Shown: in pieces, positions 43,794 to 52,918 of the stretch
Layout of the letters: the number at the start of each line of letters is the position of its first letter
Position numbering within the stretch: position 1 is the first letter of the stretch
NCBI GenBank assembly: GCA_963832895.1
Contig: CAWHVQ010000021.1
Location: 310,001 to 374,000 of the forward strand
Origin: JAMXLO01 sp963832895
Lineage (GTDB): Bacteria; Pseudomonadota; Alphaproteobacteria; Acetobacterales; Acetobacteraceae
DNA: 64,000 nt
Direction: 5' to 3'
Translations under genes and position numbers: made by a program
The notes under the pieces: model-generated
Told to the model about the DNA's origin: nothing
Database searches by the model: none
What the model saw: the letters and a program-made list of their open reading frames with translations, nothing else

Positions 43794-44819
43794 TCAGGCG
43801 GACAATGCCTTCACCAGGAAGGGCAGGCTTTCATCCATGCGGTAGTCGACGCCGGTATGGTTGTCAGGGAATTCCTCATAGCGATGATTGATGCCCAGCG
43901 CCGTCGCCCGCCTGGCGAAACGCCGCGCTCCGTACAGCAGATTGAACTGGTCATTCACACCGCAGTCTATGTATAGCGCCTTCAGCCGACGCAGATTGTC
44001 GGCCTGGCGCTCAATCGCGACAGCAGGATCATGCATCAGCCAGTTGGTCCAACGATCCTCGATGATTTCACATGTGTCGAACGTCACCGGCAGCCGCATG
44101 CCAAGGAATTGGGTGGGGTCAGGGTCATAGCTGGCGGCCATCGCCAGGGCGTTCATCACCTTGAAGGAGTTTTCTGGCCGTTTCCTTGCTGCCTCGAATT
44201 CCGTCCACCAGCGCTCGATCGAATTGTCCAAGCTGGCCAATGCCCGCAGAACCGCGGGCATGTCGGGCAAATAGCAGAGCTCGAACGCCATATCGCCCGA
44301 GTGGCACGCCGCCGCCGCCCAGATGTCGGAATGGCGCAATGCGTGGGTAATCGCGCCATATCCGCCGGAGCTCTTGCCGAACACACCGCGGCGGCCTTCG
44401 CCACCGCACTCGAAGCGCATTTCAACGGCTGGCAGCACCTCACGCAGCAAAAAGTCCTCCCAGGCACCCATCGCTGTCGAATTGACGTACTGGTTGCCGC
44501 CGAGGCGGGTGAAGCAGTCCGGAAAGGCAACGACAACAGGCGCCATGCGTTGCTCGCCGATCAGCCGATCGAGACGCTCAGGCACGTTCTCCTGGAATCC
44601 GGCCCAGTTCGTGTGGGCAAGTCCGCTGGCGGTGAAGCCGACCAGGTCCACGAGCAATGGCAGGTCCCGACCGCTGTGTCCTGCAGGGACATAGACATCT
44701 ACCGGTCGCGTCGACGGGTCGCCGAGCAGATTCCCTTTGAGTGACTGACTGTCGATCTCGATTCGGCTGACCGATCCCGCGGGCCCCTGGAATTTCCGCA
44801 CGGCACTCTCCTCTCGCAT
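43794..44819 (-). CDS. Alpha/beta-hydrolase esterase (esterase D-like)
   Basis: A 341-residue hydrolase. The nucleophile elbow is GKSSGGYG near residue 150, which fits the GxSxG rule. A DCGVNDQF segment near residue 285 and a His in DNHTG near residue 325 supply the remaining triad. There is no signal peptide. It resembles predicted carboxylesterases of the esterase D family. It lies 71 bases upstream of the ACS transporter gene on the same strand. Confidence 0.82.
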   Translation of the reverse strand: MREESAVRKFQGPAGSVSRIEIDSQSLKGNLLGDPSTRPVDVYVPAGHSGRDLPLLVDLVGFTASGLAHTNWAGFQENVPERLDRLIGEQRMAPVVVAFPDCFTRLGGNQYVNSTAMGAWEDFLLREVLPAVEMRFECGGEGRRGVFGKSSGGYGAITHALRHSDIWAAAACHSGDMAFELCYLPDMPAVLRALASLDNSIERWWTEFEAARKRPENSFKVMNALAMAASYDPDPTQFLGMRLPVTFDTCEIIEDRWTNWLMHDPAVAIERQADNLRRLKALYIDCGVNDQFNLLYGARRFARRATALGINHRYEEFPDNHTGVDYRMDESLPFLVKALSA

Positions 44820-44843
44820 TCGCTCATGTAGATAATTCGGGGT

Positions 44844-45722
44844 TTATCGCGGCTGGTCCACCGGCGCCACAGGGGCACCCTCGCAGCCGACCTGATTGAT
44901 CACGCCTCGCGCAGATCCCCGCGCTTCGTGCAACTCGAATGCGAGTTGCAACAGGTGCCCGTCCGAGGAGATGTGGGCTGTGGCCTCGGAGGTCGGCGTC
45001 TTGCTCAGTGCGGGGTACCGCAGAGGCGTTTTCCACAGCGTGCCGTCGGGGGCACGAGCGGCCGTGATCGGCAGATCCACCAGCCGATCGGCCTTGAAGC
45101 CCGGAAGGAACACCGGAACCTCCTGGCCATCGTGCGGGAGCCATCGCACCCAATAGAAGGCCATGGCGAGTGGCGAGCGCAGCCCCGACGGAAGCGACGA
45201 ACCCTTAAGGTCGAGATCGGCGCGGCGCTCTGGTGACGCGGCTGGGTAATCACGCAGCCATGGCTGTCCGAATGTCGCAGGGTCCCAATGCTGCACGAAC
45301 CCGGGATGCTTGTGGCGGAAATCGCCGAGGTTTTTCGCCTGCACGCGATGTCCCAGCATTCCGTCATGATCGCGCTGAAAGTCATCCCATTGCTGCCGGA
45401 CGATGTGGTTCCCGATCAGGTAGCGGCTGTTCACCGCCACGTTCTCAAGCTCACCCCCGCGCCAGCTGCTAACCTCCTCAAGCATGTAATGCAGACGGAG
45501 CCAAAACGTGGTCGTCGATTCGAAGTTTGCGATGACATCCACCCGCGTGACGCCACCTGTTGCGGCCACCGCGGTAGTCACAGCGACATGACCGTCGTAA
45601 TCGGTATTTCCGGTGAAGTGGCAGACCTCGGCAGCGAACGCTTCTGCACTGCACAACTGCACCGCAATCATCCCGGCCAGCAAAAACCCTGCCGCCTGGC
45701 TACCGAGCTTTGACTGCCACAT
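44844..45722 (-). CDS. Secreted protein of unknown function
   Basis: A 292-residue exported protein. The signal peptide ends around EAFAAE near residue 31. The mature chain is rich in aromatic and His residues (VCHFTGNTDYDGHV, FWLRLHYMLEE, HWDPATFGQPWLRDY) and ends VGCEGAPVAP, giving two or more cysteines that may form a disulfide. I do not recognise a family with certainty. It precedes the esterase gene on the same strand by 25 bases and could be co-transcribed with it. Confidence 0.7.
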   Translation of the reverse strand: MWQSKLGSQAAGFLLAGMIAVQLCSAEAFAAEVCHFTGNTDYDGHVAVTTAVAATGGVTRVDVIANFESTTTFWLRLHYMLEEVSSWRGGELENVAVNSRYLIGNHIVRQQWDDFQRDHDGMLGHRVQAKNLGDFRHKHPGFVQHWDPATFGQPWLRDYPAASPERRADLDLKGSSLPSGLRSPLAMAFYWVRWLPHDGQEVPVFLPGFKADRLVDLPITAARAPDGTLWKTPLRYPALSKTPTSEATAHISSDGHLLQLAFELHEARGSARGVINQVGCEGAPVAPVDQPR

Positions 45723-45756
45723 CCGCTATCTGCCCTACCGTAACGCTTTCACCGAC

Positions 45757-45966
45757 CTATTCCGGCCGCGCCATGTAATCGTAGGCGGAGACTACATGAC
45801 AGCGGACCACGTGCAGGAAATCGTCCACGGTAACGTGCTCATCGGTGCTGCCCATGCGCGCAGCATATCGTGCAGACAGGAGACGACCAAACCCGAGGCG
45901 GCACGCCAGTCTCAGCGACAGCTCGTCGGCCTCGAACGGGTTCGCTTTATCGGGGGGACCTTGCAA
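45757..45966 (-). CDS. Small acidic protein, doubtful
   Basis: A 69-residue open frame with high GC at third positions. It has a mixed helical, His/Asp-containing tail (VTVDDFLHVVRCHVVSAYDYM). It overlaps the small secreted gene by 55 bases in another frame. There is no good ribosome binding site. It may be real, as a co-translated partner, but I cannot support a function. Confidence 0.3.
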   Translation of the reverse strand: MQGPPDKANPFEADELSLRLACRLGFGRLLSARYAARMGSTDEHVTVDDFLHVVRCHVVSAYDYMARPE

Positions 45967-46121
45967 TCATTCGTTCGCTGCTCGTCGGACGCCTTGTCGC
46001 TTAGGCGCTCCTTCCCCGTTCTGACAGGCGCCGCGGTTGCCGTCTGGTTGCGGTCAGCCGCCAAAGTCGCGGAGCACGGCGCCAGGCCAACGAGAAGGAA
46101 GGCCAGTATGATCCGATGCAT
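45912..46121 (-). CDS. Small secreted protein
   Basis: A 69-residue protein with a signal peptide (MHRIILAFLLVGLAP, likely cleaved after TLAA). The short mature part has the pattern KASDEQRTNDCKVPP followed by an Arg/Ser tail ending in Cys. Two cysteines could form a disulfide. Small proteins of this kind appear in alphaproteobacteria without known function. ATG 46121 is preferred to 46139 because it starts the signal peptide. Confidence 0.6.
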   Translation of the reverse strand: MHRIILAFLLVGLAPCSATLAADRNQTATAAPVRTGKERLSDKASDEQRTNDCKVPPIKRTRSRPTSCR

Positions 46122-46317
46122 GGGCTTGGACTCCATCATGCCGGGCGCACCGTTGCATCATCCAAAGCGGCCGCACACTCCGATCCTTGCCATTGGTCGT
46201 GCCCTTGGTTCGCGTGTGCGGGTCGGGAAGACCGGACGGTTCGCCGTTGTGCGCCTGCCCAAGGCCAGGCCGTGATAGCCGCTATCGGTGCTTCAGCCTC
46301 AGCGCCCGGCGCGCATT

Positions 46318-47190
46318 TCAGTCCGCAGCACGAGAACGCGGCGAACGAGCGCTCGGCGACGTTGCCGCCGCATCAACTGCGATCTGCATCCCTTCCCTGG
46401 CGACCAATGTGCCAGGGCGCCGTTTGGCGGCAGCGCGACCAATCGCATCCATCGCCACATCGTCATGACTCGGATCATGGTGAAACAACACCAGCCGCTT
46501 GACGCCGGCTGCATCCGCAAGACTGGTCCCGGCCTGCCAGGTCGAATGTCCCCAGCCAACCCGGGATTGATACTCTGAAGCGGTGTAGGTGGCGTCGTAG
46601 ATCATGATATCGGCGCCCTGGGCGAATTGGCGCAGGTTGTCGTCAAGCCCGTCGGCCGGATGCTCGGTATCGGTGATATAGCAAACACTCGATCCAGCCC
46701 ACTCGATCCTATAACCAACCGAGTTGCCAGGGTGCCGCAGCGCCGTCGTCGCGATGCGCAGGCCCGGCCGCAATTGCAGATGATCTCCTGCGACGAAATC
46801 ATGGAAGGCTGTGTCCGCACGAAATTCAGCGTCCATATCCGGCATGAAAGGCGCACGCCAACTGATTCGCAGCGCCTCCGCGATACAGGCCGGCGGCGCC
46901 AGGTGCCCTCCCCAGAAGCGAATGCGCGCCTGCGGGTCGTACATAACCGCGAAGAACGGCAGTCCACAGATATGGTCGAGGTGCGTGTGGCTTAGCAGAA
47001 TATCGACGTCCACAGGCGCGCCGCGTGCTGCCAGCGCAGCGCCCAGTTCGCGCAACCCGCTGCCGGCATCAAGTATCAGCAGATGCGGGCCGCACAGGAG
47101 CTCCACACAGAGTGTATTCCCGCCATAACGTGCCGTGGCAGGCCCTGGCGCAGGCAGGCTTCCTCGGACGCCCCAGAAGCGTAGGGTCAT
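46318..47190 (-). CDS. MBL-fold metal-dependent hydrolase
   Basis: A metallo-beta-lactamase-fold protein. From ATG 47190 it starts MTLRFWGVRGSLPAPG, as do its family members. The metal ligands appear in LLSHTHLDHICG (the HxHxDH motif), in ALRHPGNS, in ITDTEH and in LVLFHHDPSH. It is of the phosphodiesterase / AtsA-like MBL group rather than a beta-lactamase. A GTG at 47277 opens a longer version with 29 extra residues. Substrate unknown. It stands alone. Confidence 0.82.
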   Translation of the reverse strand: MTLRFWGVRGSLPAPGPATARYGGNTLCVELLCGPHLLILDAGSGLRELGAALAARGAPVDVDILLSHTHLDHICGLPFFAVMYDPQARIRFWGGHLAPPACIAEALRISWRAPFMPDMDAEFRADTAFHDFVAGDHLQLRPGLRIATTALRHPGNSVGYRIEWAGSSVCYITDTEHPADGLDDNLRQFAQGADIMIYDATYTASEYQSRVGWGHSTWQAGTSLADAAGVKRLVLFHHDPSHDDVAMDAIGRAAAKRRPGTLVAREGMQIAVDAAATSPSARSPRSRAAD

Positions 47191-47544
47191 TCCACCGTCA
47201 CGTTCAACCACCGATAGCGCCTGTCCGTTGCGTGTCACCAGTCCCAATCCTCTTGCGCCCGAGACTTGGTTCGACACACGGATTTGTCAGTGGTCGCACG
47301 CGCAGGGGGCACCCGGAAGTGATCAGGCGGTCCTCCTGACGCGCCAGGACCCCATCCAACGGCTTCGGCAATCCGAGCGAGACTAGGGACAATCTGTCAG
47401 CCATTCTTCACGACCAAGCGGGGAACTCTGTCTGCCTGGTATTACCAATTCGCTACAAGAATATGTCAATACGCAAATCGCATTTTAGCACAATTCTGGT
47501 GCTGCGTGTGATGGCAATCTCACCTCAAGCTACTACACGCTTAA

Positions 47545-49785
47545 TTGCTGGCGTCCGCGGTGACCCCAAGCTATCAAGCCAAAGTGAAGTTGGCACAGGG
47601 TCGATCAGTGGGCACTGCCGAACAGGCTGCACTAGAGAAGCTCGCGGAAGTCGTTGGGATCGAACCCAGCTATCGCGACACCGAGGGGGTTGTCCGGCAG
47701 ACTTCGCTTGAGTCGAAGCGCGGTGTTCTCCAGTCGATGGGCTTCGACTTGAATTCTGTTAATGCACTACATGCTGCATTGCATCAACAGGAAGCAGCTG
47801 ACTGGCAACGTCTTGTTACTCCTGTAATTGTATTTCGGCGTTCGCAGAGCGCCATCCCGTCCGTTACAGTGACGTTGCCCGAGGCGCTGTTGCCCCGGTC
47901 CCTGGATTGGTGCGTGGAACTGGAAGGGAACGCGTCGTTTGCGGGAACTCTCGCGCCAGGATCGCTCGATGTACTCGAGCATTGTACCGCCCGGTGCGGC
48001 ACCTTCGTGCGAGTACGCCTGCCACTACCGATGGAGTTGCACGACGGCTACCACCGAGTAACCCTGGCGATTGCCGGTGCCGAAACCGCGACGACTTTGG
48101 TCGTCGCCCCGCCAGCCGCGTTCATTCCCGATTGGGTCGAACGCGGCGAACGGCAATGGGGGATCGCCTGTCCGCTGTTTTCGCTGTGGTCGGATGCAAG
48201 CTGGGGTATCGGCGATTTCTCCGACCTCACCTCATTCGCCCGGATTGCTCGAGCAATGGGCGCCTCCGTGGTGGGCCTGAACCCACTGCACGCCCTGTTG
48301 CCCGGCGAAATGTCCGATCCGAGCCCCTATCTGCCATCCAGTCGTCTCTTTCTGAATCCGGCGTATATCGACGTGACCAAGGTTCCGACGTCTATCGATC
48401 ATCAGGATCGCGCCGGTCTTGATCTCGACCCGCGCTTCGCTGCGCGGATCGCACAGGCGCAGAGCACCACGCTGGTGGATTATCCGCTGGTCTGTCAGCT
48501 CAAACAGGAAGCTCTGGAAGCGGTGTTCCGGTCGTCCAAACGGGACGACGCAAGCGCCACAGCATCCGCGGGGCTGCTGGCATTTCGCAAGCAACACGGA
48601 CGGCTACTCGAACGCTTCGCAGTCTTCAGTGCGCTCCAGGAGCAGTTTGGCGCCATTCCCTGGCATCAATGGCCCGCTGATTTGCGGACACCGGAGGCAG
48701 CTGGAATCGCGCGGTTCGTGGAGCAACACGTGCAGCGTATCGAGTACCATGCCTGGATGCAGTGGATCGCGGACCGACAGCTGGCAAACGCGGCCGCGGC
48801 TTCGGGGGCGGGCAACGGCGCGAGTGGTTTGTATCTCGACCTCGCCGTCGGTGTCAGTGCCAATGGCGCCGATGCGTGGGCGGACTCGGACACCTATGTA
48901 ACCGGTGCCAGCATTGGAGCTCCTCCGGATGCGTTCAATCTTGCGGGACAAGATTGGGGAACCCCGCCGCCGAATCCGCTGACCCTGCGGGCAGATGCCT
49001 ACGCGCCATTCATAGCTGCTCTGCGAGCCAACATGCGGCACGCGCAGGTGTTGCGAATTGACCACGTGATGGGTTTGCAACGGTTGTATTGGGTGCCATC
49101 CGGGCAGTCGGCCCAATCAGGCGCCTATGTCCGCTATCCGCTGGACGACATGCTTGGAATTCTTGCACTGGAAAGCCATCGCAATCGCTGCATGGTTATC
49201 GGTGAAGATCTGGGGACATTGCCTGAAGGCTTTCGCGATCGAATGGCCGCAGCGAAGGTGCTCTCGTATCGCCTCTCAATGTTCGAGCGCTACCCTGATG
49301 GCCTGTTTCGCCGACCCGTGACTTATCCACAGCTCGCGGTTGCCACCTTTGGCACTCATGACCTGCCGACAATACGAAGCTGGTGGGAAGGACAGGACAT
49401 CGAGGTTCGCCGAACGCTTGGCCTGATCACGGAAGCTGAGGCTGGACGAGAAGCGCACGGTCGCCAGGCTGATCGCCTGCTGCTGCTTGCGGCGCTTCGC
49501 GATCAACAACTTGTCGCGCCGGACCTGCTGCCGCACGAGAACCTTGACGAGCTGACGATGGCTATTCAGCGCTTTGTCGCCCGAACTCCGTCAGCTCTGA
49601 TGATCGCCAACCTAACCGACCTGCTGTCAGAGGCGGCGCAGATCAATGTGCCCGGTACGGTAACGGAATGTCCGAACTGGCGCCATCGGTCTTGTTCGCC
49701 CGTGGCCGAGCTGGCAACGAATCCTCTGATCCGCCGCATCGTCGCCGCTGTCAGTGCGGAACGGCGCGAGGACAGGACGCTGTAA
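47545..49785 (+). CDS. malQ: 4-alpha-glucanotransferase (amylomaltase)
   Basis: A 746-residue GH77 enzyme that transfers alpha-1,4-glucan chains. Catalytic features are the nucleophile Asp in LRIDHVMGLQRLYWVP, the acid-base Glu in VIGEDLGTLPEG, and the third acid in FGTHDLPTIRSWW. The N-terminal 180 residues are an extra beta-rich domain, as in long bacterial MalQ proteins. The start is a TTG at 47545. No other glycogen or maltose genes are close, though otsA and the Pel-like cluster share the sugar theme. Confidence 0.92.
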   Translation: MLASAVTPSYQAKVKLAQGRSVGTAEQAALEKLAEVVGIEPSYRDTEGVVRQTSLESKRGVLQSMGFDLNSVNALHAALHQQEAADWQRLVTPVIVFRRSQSAIPSVTVTLPEALLPRSLDWCVELEGNASFAGTLAPGSLDVLEHCTARCGTFVRVRLPLPMELHDGYHRVTLAIAGAETATTLVVAPPAAFIPDWVERGERQWGIACPLFSLWSDASWGIGDFSDLTSFARIARAMGASVVGLNPLHALLPGEMSDPSPYLPSSRLFLNPAYIDVTKVPTSIDHQDRAGLDLDPRFAARIAQAQSTTLVDYPLVCQLKQEALEAVFRSSKRDDASATASAGLLAFRKQHGRLLERFAVFSALQEQFGAIPWHQWPADLRTPEAAGIARFVEQHVQRIEYHAWMQWIADRQLANAAAASGAGNGASGLYLDLAVGVSANGADAWADSDTYVTGASIGAPPDAFNLAGQDWGTPPPNPLTLRADAYAPFIAALRANMRHAQVLRIDHVMGLQRLYWVPSGQSAQSGAYVRYPLDDMLGILALESHRNRCMVIGEDLGTLPEGFRDRMAAAKVLSYRLSMFERYPDGLFRRPVTYPQLAVATFGTHDLPTIRSWWEGQDIEVRRTLGLITEAEAGREAHGRQADRLLLLAALRDQQLVAPDLLPHENLDELTMAIQRFVARTPSALMIANLTDLLSEAAQINVPGTVTECPNWRHRSCSPVAELATNPLIRRIVAAVSAERREDRTL

Positions 49786-50463
49786 TCAGGCTCGAGGTTC
49801 GTCGTCGACCAGCACCACGTGCAGCCGTCGCGGGCCGTGCGCGCCAAGTTCCAGCGTCTGCTCGATGTCGGCGGAGCGCGACGGCCCCGTCACCAGCATG
49901 ACATTGCGCGGCATCCCACCCATTTCCGCACGCAGCAAATCCCACGCTTCCTCGTACGCGCCAACCAGGCGCGAGGCGCGCAGCAGCACGATCTCGGTAT
50001 CCGCGAGCAGGTTCAGCGTGGTGGGGCGCTGTGGCGCCGAGGGCAGCATCAGCGTGCCGGTCTCCGCAATACCCGCGAACGCGTGCTGCAGGCTCACCAC
50101 GTCCGACCCCTCGGCGCGGCCCTCGCGCAGGCGCAACAGCGGCCGCGTCGCCCAGGGAATTGCCCGCAGCTCCGGATGCGGCGCCATCACGATGTCGGTC
50201 GGCAGATTCTGCGCCGCGAGATAGGTGGCGATCGCCTCGGGCACCGCGTCGAGATCGGCGACGCGCGCGGCGCTGCCGAATTCCTTCTCGACGTTCGCGA
50301 GGAACAGCGCGATCTGCTCGCCGCGCGGCAGCCGTGAGCGCGCCGGGATCAGATGCCGCGGATGCGACGCAAGACGGCCTCGCAGCATCGCCGCCTGGTC
50401 CGCGGGCAACGCGCCGCGGCGAAGCCCTCGCCGGATCGCCGCAAGCATCGCCTCCTTGCTCAA
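49786..50463 (-). CDS. lutC: LutC/YkgG-family LUD-domain protein
   Basis: A 225-residue protein of the LUD family, a subunit of the LutABC L-lactate oxidation complex. The family features GIAETGTLMLPS and GPSRSADIEQTLELGAHGPR are present near residues 130 and 190. Its start overlaps lutB by four bases. LutC is needed for oxidation of L-lactate to pyruvate by the Fe-S complex, but has no cofactor of its own visible here. Confidence 0.88.
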   Translation of the reverse strand: MSKEAMLAAIRRGLRRGALPADQAAMLRGRLASHPRHLIPARSRLPRGEQIALFLANVEKEFGSAARVADLDAVPEAIATYLAAQNLPTDIVMAPHPELRAIPWATRPLLRLREGRAEGSDVVSLQHAFAGIAETGTLMLPSAPQRPTTLNLLADTEIVLLRASRLVGAYEEAWDLLRAEMGGMPRNVMLVTGPSRSADIEQTLELGAHGPRRLHVVLVDDEPRA

Positions 50464-51893
50464 CGGACGCGCCCGGCGCGCTGCTCCCGAGCATAGCGGG
50501 CAAAGAATGTCTCACCTTCAGGTGCGGGCAGGTCGCGCCCGTCAGTCCAGCCGCCCGCGAGCGGCAGTTTGCGGAAGCGTCCGTGCCTGCGGCCGAACAG
50601 TCCCAGCGTCCAGGCCGCGGCGCGGGTCGCCAGGCGATACAGCGATGGGCGGCGCGCGAAGAAGGCCCATAGCGCCAGATTGTTGCGCACCGCTCGCGGC
50701 GTCAGGTGACGTTCGAACTCGCGCTCGCGCCAGTGGCGCATCAGCTTGGGCAATGGGATCTTCACCGGGCAGACGCTCTCGCACTTGCCGCAGAAGGTCG
50801 AGGCGTTCGGCAGATGGCCGGCCTCGTTCACGCCGATCAGCGATGGCGTCAGCACGCTGCCCATCGGACCAGGATACACCCAGCCGTACGCGTGACCGCC
50901 GACAACGCCATAGACCGGACAGTGGTTCATGCACGCCGCACAGCGGATGCAGCGGAGCATCTCCTGGAAGTCCGTGCCGAGCATCGCGGAGCGGCCGTTG
51001 TCCACCAGCACGACGTGGTACTCGCCCGGCCCATCGAGGTCGCCGGGTCGCCGGGCGCCGGTCGAGAACGTGGTGTACACGGACAAATCCTGCCCCGTCG
51101 CGGATCGCGCGAGGACGCGCAGCAGCGAAGTGCAGTCTTCGATCGTCGGCACGATCTTCTCGATGCTGGCCAGCACGATGTGCACGCGCGGCAATGTCTG
51201 CGTGAGATCGCCGTTGCCCTCATTGGTGACGATGACGCTGCTGCCGGTCTCGGCGACCAGGAAGTTGGCGCCGGTGATGCCGACATCGGCGGCGAGGAAT
51301 TTCTCCCGCAACCTGGCGCGCGCCTCCGTCAGGATGTCGCGGCGCTCGCGGAACACGCGGTCCGGCGGCAAATCGGTGTGTGACTTGCGGAAGCTTTCCT
51401 CCCAGTCCTCCATGTTGAGGTGGAACGCGGGAGCGATGATGTGACTGGGCAGCTCATGACGCAGCTGAATAATGTATTCGCCGAGGTCGGTCTCAATGGG
51501 GGTGATGCCGTGCCGTTCGAGGTGGTCGTTGATGCCCAGTTCCTCGCTGATCATCGACTTCCCCTTGGTAACGTTGTGGGCATCGGCCGCACGGCAGATT
51601 GCCAGAACCGCTTCGCGCGCCTCATCCGCGGTGGCGCACCAGTGCACCTTGCCGCCTGCAGCGAGCAATTTCGCTTCCCACTCCTCCAGGTAGAAATCGA
51701 GATTGGCCAGCGTGTGGTTCTTGATCTCGCAGGCGATGTCGCGCAGCTGTGCGAACTCCGGCAGCGCGGCGATCGCAGCGGCGCGCCGAGCGATGAAGCT
51801 GGGCCCACTACGTGCCAACGCCCTCTGCAGCCCCGCATCAGCGATGGCGCGATGGGCGTTCTCCTTGAAGGCCGACGAGGTGGCGACGTGCAT
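50460..51893 (-). CDS. lutB: LutB-type iron-sulfur protein
   Basis: A 477-residue protein. The N-terminal two thirds form the LUD-like domain (VTKGKSMISEELGIN, then GITGANFLVAETGS). Two 4Fe-4S motifs follow: CIRCAACMNHCPVYG near residue 315 and CGKCESVCPVKIPLP near residue 365. It carries electrons in L-lactate oxidation. A canonical lutABC operon also has lutA, a CCG-domain protein. No lutA lies beside it, so a CCG subunit must come from elsewhere in the genome. Confidence 0.9.
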   Translation of the reverse strand: MHVATSSAFKENAHRAIADAGLQRALARSGPSFIARRAAAIAALPEFAQLRDIACEIKNHTLANLDFYLEEWEAKLLAAGGKVHWCATADEAREAVLAICRAADAHNVTKGKSMISEELGINDHLERHGITPIETDLGEYIIQLRHELPSHIIAPAFHLNMEDWEESFRKSHTDLPPDRVFRERRDILTEARARLREKFLAADVGITGANFLVAETGSSVIVTNEGNGDLTQTLPRVHIVLASIEKIVPTIEDCTSLLRVLARSATGQDLSVYTTFSTGARRPGDLDGPGEYHVVLVDNGRSAMLGTDFQEMLRCIRCAACMNHCPVYGVVGGHAYGWVYPGPMGSVLTPSLIGVNEAGHLPNASTFCGKCESVCPVKIPLPKLMRHWREREFERHLTPRAVRNNLALWAFFARRPSLYRLATRAAAWTLGLFGRRHGRFRKLPLAGGWTDGRDLPAPEGETFFARYAREQRAGRVR

Positions 51894-52015
51894 GCGGATC
51901 CCGGTTCCCTCTCGCGATGCAGTCTAGCGGCGTAACCGGCTCAGTCACAGGGTGGTCGCCGTCGCGCTGAATATGCCCCGGCGGATCGGCGCTCAGGCGC
52001 CCTCGCTAAGGGTAG

Positions 52016-52918
52016 CTACGGACGCGGCTCCGGAACGATCCTGTCGAGCATCCGGGTGCCGACGTACGGGTGGTGGCCAAGCTCACGTTCAAGACGATAG
52101 ATTTCGGCGATCGTGCGGGTGTCCGCGGGATCCCAGTAGTCGAGGGACAGGATCGGCAGGCGCGCCTCACTGTGCAGGGCAGGCGCCAGTAGCGCCATCT
52201 GCTGTGCGACCTGGGCTGGCTCATTCCACTTGTAGCCGCCGTGCTGGTCCACGGTGGTCAGCAGGCTTTCAGCGACGATCCCATCGATGCTGCCAATAAG
52301 GTTAGGAAGCAGTGCGTATCCCCAATTCATGATCACCATCATGTTGGGCCGAGAGTTGTGGATCGCCTTGACCAGATCCACGGCCGCCTCACGCATGCCG
52401 GCTTTCCCCTTGGGGTCCAACTGCTCAAGATACGGCGGCGTGTCGAGCGTATCGAGCAGAAGTCCGGTAAACCCCTTCGCGGCGATGGAAGGAATAATCT
52501 CCGTGAGGACCAGGGCTTTCCAGGACGGATGCCTGACGTCGATCCTGCGTGTGCCCGGCCAGGCGGGATTTTCCTCAAGCAAGGCCGCGGGGTCCGCCCG
52601 GTGGTAAAAGCTGTCGGACTTCCTGATCTCGCCGAGGCTCAGGTACCCACATACGCGCGCGCGGTCTCTGGCGACCGTCGCGATTGACCCTGCGAACATC
52701 GGGTCCAGAACCACAATGTCGTATGATGCGAGTGCTGCGAGCGCCTGCTCATCGGCGATCTGCCCGTAGAATACGATCCATCTCAGCTGCTGTTCCGCGG
52801 CTTGCGTCGCAGCGCGCGAGCCGGTTGCCCAGGCAAAACTCGCGGTACACATGGCGGCGCACGCCTGCAGGATCGCACGTCGCATGGGTCTGTGGCCGCT
52901 GCCTGGATTAATGGACAT
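52016..52918 (-). CDS. GH114-type glycosidase (PelA hydrolase-like)
   Basis: A 300-residue exported protein of the GH114 / endo-alpha-1,4-polygalactosaminidase family. A signal peptide-like stretch (RRAILQACAAMCTASFAWA) precedes a TIM-barrel. The acidic catalytic positions are visible as LLLDTLDTPPY and DGIVAESLL. In Pseudomonas PelA this domain trims the GalN/GalNAc-rich Pel polymer, and PelA also carries a CE4 deacetylase, which is absent here. ATG 52918 overlaps the stop of the TPR gene, implying coupling; 52885 is an alternative. It is the last gene of the Pel-like operon. Confidence 0.82.
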   Translation of the reverse strand: MSINPGSGHRPMRRAILQACAAMCTASFAWATGSRAATQAAEQQLRWIVFYGQIADEQALAALASYDIVVLDPMFAGSIATVARDRARVCGYLSLGEIRKSDSFYHRADPAALLEENPAWPGTRRIDVRHPSWKALVLTEIIPSIAAKGFTGLLLDTLDTPPYLEQLDPKGKAGMREAAVDLVKAIHNSRPNMMVIMNWGYALLPNLIGSIDGIVAESLLTTVDQHGGYKWNEPAQVAQQMALLAPALHSEARLPILSLDYWDPADTRTIAEIYRLERELGHHPYVGTRMLDRIVPEPRP

